Below are positions 24,067-33,622 of a stretch of DNA of 64,000 bases, in pieces. The stretch's first letter is position 1, and each line of letters begins with the position of its first letter. Both the position numbers and the translations under genes were made by a program. Source of the stretch: Sphingomonas_R sp036387535 (GTDB lineage: Bacteria > Pseudomonadota > Alphaproteobacteria > Sphingomonadales > Sphingomonadaceae); NCBI RefSeq assembly GCF_036387535.1, contig NZ_DASVTO010000133.1, positions 1 to 64,000 of the forward strand, in the 5' to 3' direction. Under the pieces are notes generated by a model, which was not told where the DNA came from, searched no databases, and saw only the letters and a list, made by a program, of their open reading frames with translations.

Positions 24067-24440
24067 CCCGCATAGACGCTTCATCCCTTCTGCAGATGCG
24101 GGCCACCATCCTGCAGCAGAACAGCGCGCTCCAGAAAGCGTCCGCGGGCAGCAATGCCCTGGACGGGCTGGGCGTCGGCGTGGCCGGGTCGGATGCCGGT
24201 GCGGTTCCGCCGTCGGGCAAGGCAGATTTCGGTGCGGCGATCAAGGACGCGATCGGGCAGGTCAACGACCTGCAGGCGAAGTCCGCCACCGATGCGGAGG
24301 CGTTCGACCGCGGTGAAACCAACGACATCGCGGCGGTCATGTTGTCGCGCGAAAAGGCATCGGTCGGGTTCCAGGCCACGTTGCAGGTCCGGAACAAACT
24401 GCTCGCCGCGTACAAGGATATCATGAGCATGCCGGTCTGA
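24063..24440 (+). CDS. fliE: FliE, MS-ring/rod junction protein
   Basis: This 125-residue protein has the FliE C-terminal motif (FDRGETNDIAAVMLSREKASVGFQATLQVRNKLLAAYKDIMSMPV). It links the MS ring with the rod and is an early export substrate. It overlaps the end of the activator gene by four bases and precedes fliF by one base, so the activator is translated together with the basal body genes. Confidence 0.94.
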   Translation: MTRIDASSLLQMRATILQQNSALQKASAGSNALDGLGVGVAGSDAGAVPPSGKADFGAAIKDAIGQVNDLQAKSATDAEAFDRGETNDIAAVMLSREKASVGFQATLQVRNKLLAAYKDIMSMPV

Positions 24441-24441
24441 C

Positions 24442-26220
24442 ATGAGCGAACTGGTCGCCACCCCCACCGACGTGCGGACCATGCCGATGCCCGCACGCAT
24501 CCCATCCACCAGCGGATTCGGGTCCGTGCTGGAACGGATCCGCAGCTTTGCGGGCCAGCCCGCGGTCGCCAAGGCGATGCCCGCGGTCGGCCTGCTCGCG
24601 ATGATCGGCCTGGCTTTCCTGATCTGGTCCAGCTTTTCTGCCGCGCCGCAACGCGACCTGTTCCGCGGGTTGCCCGACGGGGACAAGGCGGCGGTGGCCG
24701 ATGCGCTGCAGACCGCAGGCATCCAGTACACGATCGATCGCAGCACCGGCGCACTGACCGTGCCGGACGACAAATATTATGAAGCGAAGATGCTGCTGGC
24801 GCAGGCCGGCCTGCCGAAGAGCGCGCCCGATGGGGAAAGCGCGATGGCGTCGCTTCCGCTGGGCGCGAGCCGCGCGGTCGAGGGCGAGCGGCTGCGCGCG
24901 GCGCATGAACTGGACCTGGCGCGCACGATCGAGGCGATCGATGCGGTGCAGACCGCGAAAGTGCATATCGCGGTGGAGCAGCCGAGCGTCTTCCTACGCG
25001 ACCAGAGGCCGGGGCAGGCATCGGTGATGCTGAAGCTGAATGGTGGCCGGTCGCTGTCCGAGGCGCAGGTGCAGGCGATCGCCAATCTGGTCGCATCATC
25101 CGTTCCCGGGCTGACCCCCGACGCGGTGTCGATCGTCGACCAGTCGGGACGGTTGCTGTCGAAGGCAGGCCAGGACCCGGGTGCGCAGGTCGCCGACCGG
25201 CAGATCGCGATCCAGAACCAGGTCGAGCAGCGTTATGCCGATGCGCTTGACAAGTTGCTGACCCCGCTGGTGGGTGCCGGCAACTTCACCGCCGAAGTGC
25301 ACGCCGACCTGGATTTCGCCGAAGTGCAGGCGACGCGGGAAAGCTATCCCAAGGAATTGCAGGCGGTGCGGGCGGAGCAAGGCGGCTGGACCAAGGAGGG
25401 TGGCCCGCAGGGGCTGGCTTCCGGCATTCCGGGGGCCTTGTCGAACACGCCGCCGTCCGCCGCGACCGTATCCACCGCACCGAACCAGACCGTTGCGGCG
25501 CCGCCGGCGGCCGGCACCACCGCGGCCGCGGGCGCGCTGACCGGCGAAGCGGCGCGGACGACCGAGAATTACAACCGGACGTTCGAGCTGGGCCGTGAAG
25601 TGTCCGTGACCAAGAACCCGGCCGGCACCGTTCGCCGCCTGTCGGTGGCGGTCGCACTGAAGGATGAGAAGGGCGCCAAGCGGTCGCCCGCCGAGATCGC
25701 GGCGCTGGAAAAGCTGGTGCAGGGGGCGGTCGGCTATGACCAGCGGCGGGGCGATGTGATCGCGCTGTCGTCCCGCAGCTTTGCATCGATCGATGCGGAG
25801 AAGCTGCCCTGGTACGAGGCGAGCTGGATCCCGATGGCGAGCCGCAACCTATCGGCCGTGCTGATCGCGCTGCTGGTGGTGTTCGGGGTGGCCCGCCCGC
25901 TGCTGAAGCGCCGCGCGACACCCGCCGCCGCACCCGCCGCCAAGGGCGATGCCGCAAAGAGCGGAGGCAAGGCCGGTGTTCCGGCGGTCACGTCCGGCGG
26001 CGGAAGCGGATCGATGGGCAACGAGATTGCCAGCGCACTGGCCGCCAATGGCGCTCTGTCGGCGCCGGTGACGCTGGAGATGATCGAAAGTGCGCCCAGC
26101 TATTCGGCGCGCGCCGATCTGATCCGGAACTTCGTCAAGCAGGATCCGGCGCGTGCCGCCCTGGTGGTGCGCGACCTGATCCGACAGGACGCCGCAGAAG
26201 AGGTCGGGGCCAATGGCTGA
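24442..26220 (+). CDS. fliF: FliF flagellar MS-ring protein
   Basis: This 592-residue protein has an N-terminal membrane helix (AVGLLAMIGLAFLIWSSF), the ring-building domains (SAPQRDLFRGLPDGDKAAVADALQTAG-like, KVHIAVEQPSVFLRDQRPGQASVML), a second helix (LSAVLIALLVVFGVARPLL) and a cytoplasmic tail that binds FliG. FliF is the inner-membrane base on which the motor is built. It overlaps fliG by eight bases. Confidence 0.96.
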   Translation: MSELVATPTDVRTMPMPARIPSTSGFGSVLERIRSFAGQPAVAKAMPAVGLLAMIGLAFLIWSSFSAAPQRDLFRGLPDGDKAAVADALQTAGIQYTIDRSTGALTVPDDKYYEAKMLLAQAGLPKSAPDGESAMASLPLGASRAVEGERLRAAHELDLARTIEAIDAVQTAKVHIAVEQPSVFLRDQRPGQASVMLKLNGGRSLSEAQVQAIANLVASSVPGLTPDAVSIVDQSGRLLSKAGQDPGAQVADRQIAIQNQVEQRYADALDKLLTPLVGAGNFTAEVHADLDFAEVQATRESYPKELQAVRAEQGGWTKEGGPQGLASGIPGALSNTPPSAATVSTAPNQTVAAPPAAGTTAAAGALTGEAARTTENYNRTFELGREVSVTKNPAGTVRRLSVAVALKDEKGAKRSPAEIAALEKLVQGAVGYDQRRGDVIALSSRSFASIDAEKLPWYEASWIPMASRNLSAVLIALLVVFGVARPLLKRRATPAAAPAAKGDAAKSGGKAGVPAVTSGGGSGSMGNEIASALAANGALSAPVTLEMIESAPSYSARADLIRNFVKQDPARAALVVRDLIRQDAAEEVGANG

Positions 26221-27232
26221 CAAGAAAGCGGACCCGATGTCGTTGAAGGGTGGTAGCGAAGCCGCGGCGATCCTGCTGATGTTGCTGGCCGAGGACGAGG
26301 CAGCCGAGGTGTTGAGCCGGCTGGAACCCGACGAGGTCCAGCAGCTGGGCGGCGCGATGTTCTCGGTCGCGGACGTCAGCGAACGGCAGGTCGACGGGGT
26401 GCTCGACCTGTTCGTCGACCGCGCCAAGACCCGCACGACGCTGGGCTTTGCAGCGGACGTGCAGATCCGCGGGATGATGGAACGCGCGCTGGGCCAGGAC
26501 CGCGCCGAAAACGTCATGGCACGGATCACGCCGCCGCAACGCGTCGTGTCGCTCGATTCGCTGAAGTGGATGGACGCCCGTACGATCGCGCAGCTGATCG
26601 AGCATGAGCATCCGCAGGTGGCGGCGGTCGTGCTGGCGCATCTGGAATCTGGCATTGCGGCCGATGTGCTGCAATTGCTGGACGAGGAGTTCCAGGCGGA
26701 CATCGTGTACCGGATCGCCACGCTGGGCGAGGTATCGACCGAAGCGCTGGAAGAGCTGGAGCGCATCCTGGTCAAGCAGGTCGCCAAGTCGACCAGCGGC
26801 AGCAGTTCCAAGCGCGGCGGCGCGGCGGAGGCGGCCAAGATCGTCAACAGCACGCGCACGACCGCCGAGCAGCGGTTGATCAAGGCGCTGTCCAAGCTGG
26901 ACAAGGCGTTGGCGCGCACGATCGAGGACGAGATGTTCATCTTCGACGATCTGATGGGCGTCGACGACAAATCGATGGGTGCGATCCTGCGCGGAGTCGA
27001 GAACGATACGCTGGTGGTCGCGCTGAAGGGTGCGGATTCCTCGCTGCGCCAGAAGATCTTCGGTTGCATGTCGAGCCGCGCGGCACAGTCGATCCAGGAC
27101 GAGATCGCGGAACGCGGTCCGATGCGCCTGGCCGATGTGACCGAGGCACAGAAGGTGATCCTGCGGACCGCGCGCCAGCTGGCCGCGGAAGGAACGATCA
27201 TGCTGGGTGGAAAGGGCGACGACTTTGTCTGA
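26213..27232 (+). CDS. fliG: FliG flagellar motor switch protein
   Basis: This 339-residue protein has the N-terminal FliF-binding domain (AAAILLMLLAEDEAAEVLSRLEPDEV), the middle domain (EHPQVAAVVLAHLE, the EHPQ motif) and the C-terminal torque domain (FDDLMGVDDKSMGAILRGVEN, ALKGADSSLRQKIFGCMSSRAA). The charged torque residues of the last helix are present. The GTG of fliH falls inside its last codons. Confidence 0.96.
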   Translation: MADKKADPMSLKGGSEAAAILLMLLAEDEAAEVLSRLEPDEVQQLGGAMFSVADVSERQVDGVLDLFVDRAKTRTTLGFAADVQIRGMMERALGQDRAENVMARITPPQRVVSLDSLKWMDARTIAQLIEHEHPQVAAVVLAHLESGIAADVLQLLDEEFQADIVYRIATLGEVSTEALEELERILVKQVAKSTSGSSSKRGGAAEAAKIVNSTRTTAEQRLIKALSKLDKALARTIEDEMFIFDDLMGVDDKSMGAILRGVENDTLVVALKGADSSLRQKIFGCMSSRAAQSIQDEIAERGPMRLADVTEAQKVILRTARQLAAEGTIMLGGKGDDFV

Positions 27233-27869
27233 GATCTGGCAGGACATCGGGGCGCAGGCCGCGCGGGTCGCATCGCTGGCGGCGCCGCCGGCGACGTTCA
27301 CCGCATGGGGCCGAGTGCCCACGCCCGCGGGGCTGGTGCCCGCCGCGCAGGAGCTGGACTCTCTCGGTTCCGATCTGGACGAGGATGCGATCATCGATCC
27401 CGCCGCGATTCACGACCAGGCCTTTGCGGCCGGCCATGCCGAGGGACTGGCGATGCTGGAGCGCGCCATCCTGGACGAACGCGTGGCGGTGGCACGGCTG
27501 GCGCAGTCGCTGGACGGGTTGCGGCCCGAACCGGCGGGGCCGCTTGCCGCGCTGCTGGCGCGGACGGTCGAACGGCTGGTGCGGCAGGTGGTCGGCGAGG
27601 TGGCGATCGACGATGCCCGTCTGATCGCGCGGGCGACCGCAGCGGCCGAGCTGATCGCCGACGAGACCGCGCCGGCGCGGATGTGCGTGCATCCGGCCGA
27701 TTATGAACGGCTGGCGGGCGCGGCCCTGCCGGTCGAACTGGTCGCCGATCCCACGATCGCGCCGGGTTCGGTGTCGGTCGAAGGCGTGGAGGGCTGGATC
27801 GAGGACGGTCCGGGCGCGGCGCTCGACCGGCTGGGACAGTTGCTCGACCGGATGGGAGTGGCGGGCTGA
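27207..27869 (+). CDS. fliH: FliH, regulator of the FliI ATPase
   Basis: This 220-residue protein between fliG and fliI fits FliH: a helical middle (AGHAEGLAMLERAILDERVAVARLAQSL) and a C-terminal domain like V-ATPase subunit E (TVERLVRQVVGEVAIDDARLIARATAAAE, RMCVHPADYERL). The GTG start overlaps fliG by 26 bases; a TTG at 27225 with AAGGG about nine bases upstream is an equally good or better start. It overlaps fliI by one base. Confidence 0.85.
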   Translation: MERATTLSEIWQDIGAQAARVASLAAPPATFTAWGRVPTPAGLVPAAQELDSLGSDLDEDAIIDPAAIHDQAFAAGHAEGLAMLERAILDERVAVARLAQSLDGLRPEPAGPLAALLARTVERLVRQVVGEVAIDDARLIARATAAAELIADETAPARMCVHPADYERLAGAALPVELVADPTIAPGSVSVEGVEGWIEDGPGAALDRLGQLLDRMGVAG

Positions 27870-29245
27870 TGCCCGATATCGGCAAACAGGGCTTCACGCC
27901 GGCCAGATCCGCGACGCCGGGGATGCTGGCGACGCGCGCCGGCGCGCTGCTGGACGCGATCGACCTGGCGGGCGACGGGCCGCGCCGGATCGGCAAGCTG
28001 GCCGCGTTCGACGGCATGATGCTGGAGGCGACCGGGTTCCGGCGGCCGATCGGCAGCGGCGCGCGCGTGATCGATGCCAATGGCCAGCGCACCCGCGCCG
28101 AAGTCGTCGGATTTCGGGGCAATCGCACGCTGATGGTCGCGCTGGACGGTGAGGCGCCGCATATGTGCGGCGCGCGTGTCGAACCGGACGGCGAAGGCGG
28201 AATGGCGGACGTCGGCGACGGGTTGCTCGGCCGGGTGGTCGATGCGCTCGGCAATCCGCTGGACGGGCTGGGGCCGGTCGCGACCGCACAGAAATGGCCG
28301 CTGGCCGGACGGCCAGGTAATCCGCTGGAACGCGGGCGCGTGACGGAGGCGTTCGACATGGGCGTGCGCGGCGTGAACGCGCTGCTGACCGCCGGTGTCG
28401 GACAGCGGATCGCGATCATGGCGGGATCGGGCGTCGGCAAATCGGTGCTGATGGGGCAGATGATCGCCGGCGCCGATGCCGATGTGATCGTCGTCGGGCT
28501 GGTCGGCGAGCGCAGTCGCGAAGTTTCCGACTTTCTGGCGACCAAGCTGAACGGCGATGTCCGCCGCAAGAGCGTGGTGGTGGCGGTGCCGGCCGATCAT
28601 CCGCCGATCCTGCGGCTGCGCGCTGCGATGCGGGCCACTGCGATCGCCGAATATTTCCGCGAACGCGGGTTGAAGGTCCTGTTGCTGATCGACAGCCTGA
28701 CGCGCGTCGCCCATGCGCAGCGCGAGATCGGGCTGTCGCTGGGCGAGCCGCCGACGATGAAGGGCTATCCGCCCTCCGCCCTGGGATTGGTGCCGCGATT
28801 GTGCGAGCGGGCGGGCGCGTGCGCACGGACCGGGGGATCGATCACCGCGCTGTATACCGTACTGGCCGATGGTGACGATGTCGACGATCCGATCGTGGAT
28901 ACGGCGCGCGCGATCGTCGACGGGCATATCGTGCTGTCGCGGTCGCTGGCCGAACAGGGCGTGTTCCCGGCGATCGACGTCGGCCGGTCGTTGAGCCGCG
29001 TGATGGCGGACATCGTGCCCGACGATCATGCGCAGGCGGCGATGCGGCTCCGCCGGCTGTGGTCGGTCTATGAGGAAAATCGCGACCTGATCCTGATGGG
29101 CGCGTATCGCGCCGGCAGCGATGCGATCGTCGACGAAGCGATCGCGCGGCATGAGGATATCCTGCTGTTCCTGAAGCAGGGACAGAAGGAGCGAGTGGAT
29201 TATCCGACGTCGGTCATGACCCTGATCGCGGGATTTGATCGGTGA
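27869..29245 (+). CDS. fliI: FliI flagellum-specific export ATPase
   Basis: This 458-residue F1-beta-like ATPase has Walker A AGSGVGKSVLMGQ, the catalytic segment VGERSREVSDFL, Walker B VLLLIDSLTRVAHAQREIGLSLGEPP and the FliI-specific GYPPSALGLVPRLCERAG. It feeds substrates to the export gate together with FliH and FliJ. It overlaps fliJ by four bases. Confidence 0.97.
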   Translation: MPDIGKQGFTPARSATPGMLATRAGALLDAIDLAGDGPRRIGKLAAFDGMMLEATGFRRPIGSGARVIDANGQRTRAEVVGFRGNRTLMVALDGEAPHMCGARVEPDGEGGMADVGDGLLGRVVDALGNPLDGLGPVATAQKWPLAGRPGNPLERGRVTEAFDMGVRGVNALLTAGVGQRIAIMAGSGVGKSVLMGQMIAGADADVIVVGLVGERSREVSDFLATKLNGDVRRKSVVVAVPADHPPILRLRAAMRATAIAEYFRERGLKVLLLIDSLTRVAHAQREIGLSLGEPPTMKGYPPSALGLVPRLCERAGACARTGGSITALYTVLADGDDVDDPIVDTARAIVDGHIVLSRSLAEQGVFPAIDVGRSLSRVMADIVPDDHAQAAMRLRRLWSVYEENRDLILMGAYRAGSDAIVDEAIARHEDILLFLKQGQKERVDYPTSVMTLIAGFDR

Positions 29246-29664
29246 AGGCGGTGATTCGCCGCCGTGAGCGGATCGTGCGCGTGCGCCGGGTCCAGCATCT
29301 GCAGGTGGCAGCCGCCGCGGCGGCAGCGGAAGGGCGTGCGGCGCAGCTGGAGTCGACGTCCGAACGGCTGCGCGACCTGCGCCAGAGCCTGATGCCGACG
29401 CCGGGAACGACGTTCGGGTCGGCGTTGTCGAGCGTTTCCGAGCTGGGCGAGCGGCTGGAGCGCGTGCGCGACGGGTTGACCGATGCGATCGTGAGCGCGC
29501 GCGCCAATGCCGCGCAACAGGCCGCGCTGCGGCTGGCGGCCCGAATTCGCGAAGAGAGTGCACTCCGTCTTAAGGAGCGCTCGGAGATAGAGTGGAATGC
29601 GGACCGCGAGCGCCGCATGGCCGCCGCGCGCGGTGGCCGCCGAAGCGAAGGGCCCCTGTCATGA
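29242..29664 (+). CDS. fliJ: FliJ export chaperone-escort protein
   Basis: This 140-residue, mainly coiled-coil protein begins at GTG overlapping the fliI stop and is rich in Arg, Ala, Glu and Leu (RRRERIVRVRRVQHLQVAAAAAAAEGRAAQLESTSE-like). Size, helical character and position between fliI and fliK identify FliJ. Sequence conservation in this family is low, so context carries much of the call. Confidence 0.8.
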   Translation: MKAVIRRRERIVRVRRVQHLQVAAAAAAAEGRAAQLESTSERLRDLRQSLMPTPGTTFGSALSSVSELGERLERVRDGLTDAIVSARANAAQQAALRLAARIREESALRLKERSEIEWNADRERRMAAARGGRRSEGPLS

Positions 29665-31499
29665 TGACCGCAATACCCGTTGCCGGCGCCAAGACCGCGA
29701 TTGCGGGCGGTGCGATGCCGTCCGCCGCACCCGGCGCGGGTGCCTTGGGACTGGATTTCGGGGCGATGCTGGCCGGCGCGACCCCGATCGATGCGGCGGC
29801 GCCAGTAGCGGTGATCATGCCAGGGCCAGAGGCGGAGCCGGAGCTGGCGGCGGTGGCGGTTCCGACCGCGTTGCGCGTGGCAAAACCGGGCGAGGAGATC
29901 GCGGCACCTGTTCCGGCACCGACTTTGCCGCTGCCCGCGGATCACGGCCCGCACGCCCGGCGTGCGGCTGCGCCGCCGGCGATCTTCGTCGTGAAGGACG
30001 TTGCGGCGACACCGCCTGCTGCTCCGGATCAGCCGCCCGTCGCTGCGGTGCCTGGCGTTCGGGCGAACAAGGCGCTGGTGCCGGAGCTGCCGGTCATCGC
30101 GCGCGATTCGGCGGAACCCGAAATCGCATTGGGCCCCGTCGAGCAGAGCCTGAAGGCGGGTGCGGTCGCGGCGCGGCCGACGCCACACACGGCACTGGCG
30201 GCCATTCCGACAATCATGACGGAGCCGCGGGACGCGGCGTCCGCCGCGGAGCCCAGCAAGGCGGAGGAGGACTCCGCGCCGGCACCGGACGCCGCGATGG
30301 CAGGTGATGCCACGATCGCGCCGATGTCGCCGATGCCGATGCCGATGCCGGCCGCGCCGCCAGTTGCCACGCGGGCGGCCGAGCCCGATCACGCACCTGC
30401 GGCCGATCCAATCCAGCGGCAGATGGCAATGGCGAACGGCGCCCTGCCCAAAGGTGGCGATGTAAAATCGCGGCTGTCGGCTGCGCCGCTCCGGAATGCG
30501 TCGGTGCCACCGCAGCAGGTGCAGCAGGTCACATCGCTGCCCGGCTTTGTTGCGGTTCCGGGCCCCGACATGCAGGCAGCGGTGGTTGCACCGCTGACGC
30601 AGCCCTCGAATGGCGGGATGCCGCCCGCGATGGCGATGATGCAGGATGTTTCGGCATTGCTGGCGCAGGTTCCGCCGGTCGCCACGGCCAACCCGGCCCA
30701 GGCGCTGGCATTGCCGCAGGCGGTAGGATCGACGTCAACGGCGGCGCCTGTGACCGCATCCGCCGCGGAGCTGACGCCGGGCGCGGTGCGGGAGCCGAAG
30801 CGGCGGGAGGCCGGGCGGTCCAACGAGGCCGTATCGCCGATCACGGGCGATGGTCCGACGATGCTGGTGGCGGATGTCGCGCCGCCGGTGTCGATGCGCG
30901 ACGCCGCGCCGGTCACGCCAGCCGCCGTGCACGATGTCGTGCGGACGGGCGTGATCTCGCCCGATGCGGCAGTCGGGTTCCATGTCGATGCCGCGCGGCA
31001 CGGGCAGGAACTGGATCAGGTCGCGCGGGATATCGTTTCGACCGCCGGGAATGACGGCAAGCTGAGCTTCAAGCTCGATTCGCATCGGCTGGGGTCGCTG
31101 GGCGTCGAGATGACGCGCGACGCGATCGGCCTGCATGTCCGGCTGGAGTCCGGCGATGCGGCAACCCGCAGCCTGATCGCCGATCAGCAACAGCAATTGG
31201 TGACCGATGCGCGCGCGGTGGGTGTCCGCATTGCGGAGACGACCGTCGAGGCGCCGCGCGTCGAGCCGCCGCGCCGCGAGGAACCGGCGCAGTCGCAGGG
31301 CGGGACCACGAACCGCAACGATTCGCCGTCCGGTCAGTCCACGCAGGGCCAGTCGACGGGCGGGCAACCCGGCCAGCGCGGCAGCGGCCAGCAGGCGCAG
31401 ACGGCGCCTGGCTGGACCCAGCAGGGACGCGGCACCGGAACGGGTGCGGGAACGCGTACCGGCCGGCCGGCCGCGACACCACGCGATCTTTATGCATGA
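29661..31499 (+). CDS. fliK: FliK hook-length control protein
   Basis: This 612-residue protein has a long Ala/Pro-rich disordered N-terminal region, typical of a molecular ruler, and a C-terminal Flg_hook domain (NDGKLSFKLDSHRLGSLGVEMTRDAIGLHVRLE). A Gly/Gln-rich tail (QGQSTGGQPGQRGSGQQAQ) follows. The start at 29661 overlaps the fliJ stop and has AAGGG upstream. It measures hook length and switches export specificity at FlhB. Confidence 0.88.
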   Translation: MMTAIPVAGAKTAIAGGAMPSAAPGAGALGLDFGAMLAGATPIDAAAPVAVIMPGPEAEPELAAVAVPTALRVAKPGEEIAAPVPAPTLPLPADHGPHARRAAAPPAIFVVKDVAATPPAAPDQPPVAAVPGVRANKALVPELPVIARDSAEPEIALGPVEQSLKAGAVAARPTPHTALAAIPTIMTEPRDAASAAEPSKAEEDSAPAPDAAMAGDATIAPMSPMPMPMPAAPPVATRAAEPDHAPAADPIQRQMAMANGALPKGGDVKSRLSAAPLRNASVPPQQVQQVTSLPGFVAVPGPDMQAAVVAPLTQPSNGGMPPAMAMMQDVSALLAQVPPVATANPAQALALPQAVGSTSTAAPVTASAAELTPGAVREPKRREAGRSNEAVSPITGDGPTMLVADVAPPVSMRDAAPVTPAAVHDVVRTGVISPDAAVGFHVDAARHGQELDQVARDIVSTAGNDGKLSFKLDSHRLGSLGVEMTRDAIGLHVRLESGDAATRSLIADQQQQLVTDARAVGVRIAETTVEAPRVEPPRREEPAQSQGGTTNRNDSPSGQSTQGQSTGGQPGQRGSGQQAQTAPGWTQQGRGTGTGAGTRTGRPAATPRDLYA

Positions 31500-31512
31500 A
31501 CGGGGATGAACG

Positions 31513-32073
31513 ATGAGCGACGATGCACCAGCCGAGAAGCCGAAGAAGGCCGGCAAGAAGAAACTTATCCTGATCGGCGTCGGCGCGATCGTGCTGGGCG
31601 GCGGCGGGGTCGGCGCGGGCATCTGGGCGTCGGGCGGCGGCCATGAAAAGGCCAAGCATGAGGTCGATCATCCGAAACTGGTCCCCAAGGAGGGCGTGAC
31701 CGCGGACGAGGACGCGGGCGGGCCGCAGGGTCTGGGCAGTTTCGACCATCACGACTACAAGCCGAGCTATGTCGATATCGAGAAGCCGTTCACGTCGAAT
31801 TTGCGCGACAGTGCGTCGGTCGTGCAACTGGCGCTAGGCATCTCGACCTATTATGACGAGCGCGTCCTGGAAGCCGTCAAGAGCAACGACACCCCGATCC
31901 GATCTGCGGTGCTGATGAAGCTTGCCGATCAGGATCCTGATTTCATATCGACCCCGGAGGGCAAAAAAGCCTTGCAGAAAGCTTTGAAATCCGCCGTTAA
32001 CGATGTGCTGATCAGCAAGGAAGGCTTTGGCGGGGTCGACGACGTGTACTTCACCAGCTTCATCATCCAGTGA
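31513..32073 (+). CDS. fliL: FliL flagellar basal-body-associated protein
   Basis: This 186-residue protein has a lysine-rich cytoplasmic start, one transmembrane helix (KKLILIGVGAIVLGGGGVGAGIW) and a periplasmic domain (FTSNLRDSASVVQLALGISTYYDERVLEAVKSNDTPIRSAVLM). FliL rings around the stator and stabilises it. The end (INKEGFGGVDDVYFTSFIIQ-type) is the usual FliL C-terminus. It follows fliK by 13 bases. Confidence 0.92.
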   Translation: MSDDAPAEKPKKAGKKKLILIGVGAIVLGGGGVGAGIWASGGGHEKAKHEVDHPKLVPKEGVTADEDAGGPQGLGSFDHHDYKPSYVDIEKPFTSNLRDSASVVQLALGISTYYDERVLEAVKSNDTPIRSAVLMKLADQDPDFISTPEGKKALQKALKSAVNDVLISKEGFGGVDDVYFTSFIIQ

Positions 32074-32085
32074 CGGGGCCCTGAG

Positions 32086-33033
32086 GTGACGGACTCGGGC
32101 ACAGGGTCTCCGTTCCTGACGGACGAGGCGCAGCCGACCACCCGGTCGGCGGCCGCGGAGGCGCGTCCGTTCACCCTGGGCAGCAAGGCATTCCAACCGG
32201 CAGCCCGGCTGGCGGGACTGGAGCGGATGGCGGAGCGGATCGCGCGGGGGATCCGCACGATCGTCGAGCCGCTGGTGCGGGTGCGCACCGATGTCGTTCC
32301 GCAGCCGCTGGAAACAGTGATGTTCGGCGCGTGGAAGGAAACTTTGCCGTCGTTCACCAGCATCAGCCTGTTCCGGGTCCGGCCGATGAAGGCCGGGATC
32401 CTGGTGGCGTTGGAGCCCGAGTTCCTGGCGCGGCTGGTCGACACCTATTATGGCGGGACCGGCCGTGGCGGACGGCCGAACGCGCGCGAATTCACGCCGA
32501 TCGAAGATCAGATGCTGGCGCGCGTGACCGGCGGGGTGATCGACCAGCTGGTCGAAACCTGGTCCGAGGTCATCACCTTGTCCCCATCGCTGGGCGGGCG
32601 GGAGACCAAGGCGGATTATGCAACGCTGGTCCGCCCGGACGAGCCGGTGGTGGTACAGGCGTTTCTGGTGAACCCGTCGGGGCACATGCCGACGGTGCTG
32701 TCGCTGGTCTATTCGCTGGCGGCGATCCGCCCCTATGAGGCGCAATTGTCGGCGAAGGTGCATGAGGATGCCGGCCCGGCGGACGCGGACTGGCGCGGGC
32801 GGATGGCGCATGCGCTCGAAAATGTTCGCCTGCCGGTCCGCTCGGTGCTAGCGCGTCCGGAGCTTTCGGTGTCGCAGTTGATGCAGCTGAAGGTCGGGGA
32901 CGTCATTCCGATCACGCTGGCGCCGAAGGCGCCGCTGATTGTCGCCAATCGCCGGTTCGCCCATGGTACGATCGGCGAACGCGAAGGGCGGGCGGCCCTG
33001 ATGATCGAAAAGGTCGGGAACTCTGGCGAGTGA
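32086..33033 (+). CDS. fliM: FliM motor switch protein lacking the CheY-binding motif
   Basis: This 315-residue protein contains the FliM middle domain (MAERIARGIRTIVEPLVRVRTDVV, FRVRPMKAGILVALEPEFLARLVDTYYGG, EFTPIEDQMLARVTGGVIDQL) and the C-terminal FliN-like domain (LMQLKVGDVIPITLAPKAPLIVANRRFAHGTIGE). The usual N-terminal CheY-P binding motif (LSQxEIDALL) is not there; the first 30 residues are Ser/Thr/Ala-rich instead. It starts at GTG and overlaps fliN by four bases. A chemotaxis response through another surface, or no such response, would follow. Confidence 0.92.
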   Translation: MTDSGTGSPFLTDEAQPTTRSAAAEARPFTLGSKAFQPAARLAGLERMAERIARGIRTIVEPLVRVRTDVVPQPLETVMFGAWKETLPSFTSISLFRVRPMKAGILVALEPEFLARLVDTYYGGTGRGGRPNAREFTPIEDQMLARVTGGVIDQLVETWSEVITLSPSLGGRETKADYATLVRPDEPVVVQAFLVNPSGHMPTVLSLVYSLAAIRPYEAQLSAKVHEDAGPADADWRGRMAHALENVRLPVRSVLARPELSVSQLMQLKVGDVIPITLAPKAPLIVANRRFAHGTIGEREGRAALMIEKVGNSGE

Positions 33034-33335
33034 GTGCGATGGACGAGGTCGGCGGCGGTCTTCAGGGCCGGAACTACAAGATGCTGTCCGACATCCCGTT
33101 GCGGTTGTCGGTCGAGGTCGGGTCGACGTCGCTGAAGCTGTCCGAGCTGCTGGATCTGGCCGAAGGCGCCGTGGTCGAACTGGACCGGCAGGCGAATGAG
33201 CTGCTGGACATTCTGGTGAACGGCACGCTGGTCGCCAAGGGCGAGGTGGTGACGGTGAACGGCCGGTTCGGCATCCGCGTGGTCGATGTGGTCGCCACCG
33301 ACGCCCGGCTGGCGGGGCTCGAACGCCGGACATGA
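33030..33335 (+). CDS. fliN: FliN motor switch protein
   Basis: This 101-residue protein matches the C-terminal SpoA domain of FliN (MLSDIPLRLSVEVGSTSLKLSELLDLAEGAVVELDRQANELLDILVNGTLVAKGEVVTVNGRFGIRV). With FliM it builds the C ring and docks FliH. It starts at GTG overlapping fliM; an ATG follows at 33039. Confidence 0.94.
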   Translation: MSAMDEVGGGLQGRNYKMLSDIPLRLSVEVGSTSLKLSELLDLAEGAVVELDRQANELLDILVNGTLVAKGEVVTVNGRFGIRVVDVVATDARLAGLERRT

Positions 33336-33622
33336 TCGGCATCAGCTATCTCCTCAACCTGGTGCTGATGCTGGCGCTGGTGGCGGGCATGGCGGTGGGC
33401 GCGCTCTGGCTGTGGCGCAAGGCGCAGCCGGGGCTCGGCCTGCGCGGACGTGAGCGCTATGTGAAGCTGGTCGATGCGGTGCCGATGGGTGCGACGTCGC
33501 GGCTGGCGGTGGTGGAATTCGACGAGCGTCACCTGTTGATCGCCGTGTCGCGCAACGGTGTGACCTTGCTGGCGGACGGCCCGGCGCCGTTGCTGGTGCC
33601 AGCGGACGATGCGGATGCATGA
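33332..33622 (+). CDS. fliO: FliO export apparatus assembly protein
   Basis: This 96-residue protein has one N-terminal membrane helix (ISYLLNLVLMLALVAGMAVGALWLW) and a cytoplasmic domain (RYVKLVDAVPMGATSRLAVVEFDERHLLIAVSRNGVTLLAD) like the FliO family. FliO helps FliP assemble. It overlaps fliN by four bases and fliP by fourteen. Confidence 0.88.
   Translation: MIGISYLLNLVLMLALVAGMAVGALWLWRKAQPGLGLRGRERYVKLVDAVPMGATSRLAVVEFDERHLLIAVSRNGVTLLADGPAPLLVPADDADA

Noticed and set aside
27701..29563. 620-codon minus-strand frame opposite fliI
   Set aside because: fliI on the plus strand has all ATPase motifs; this frame has no recognisable content.
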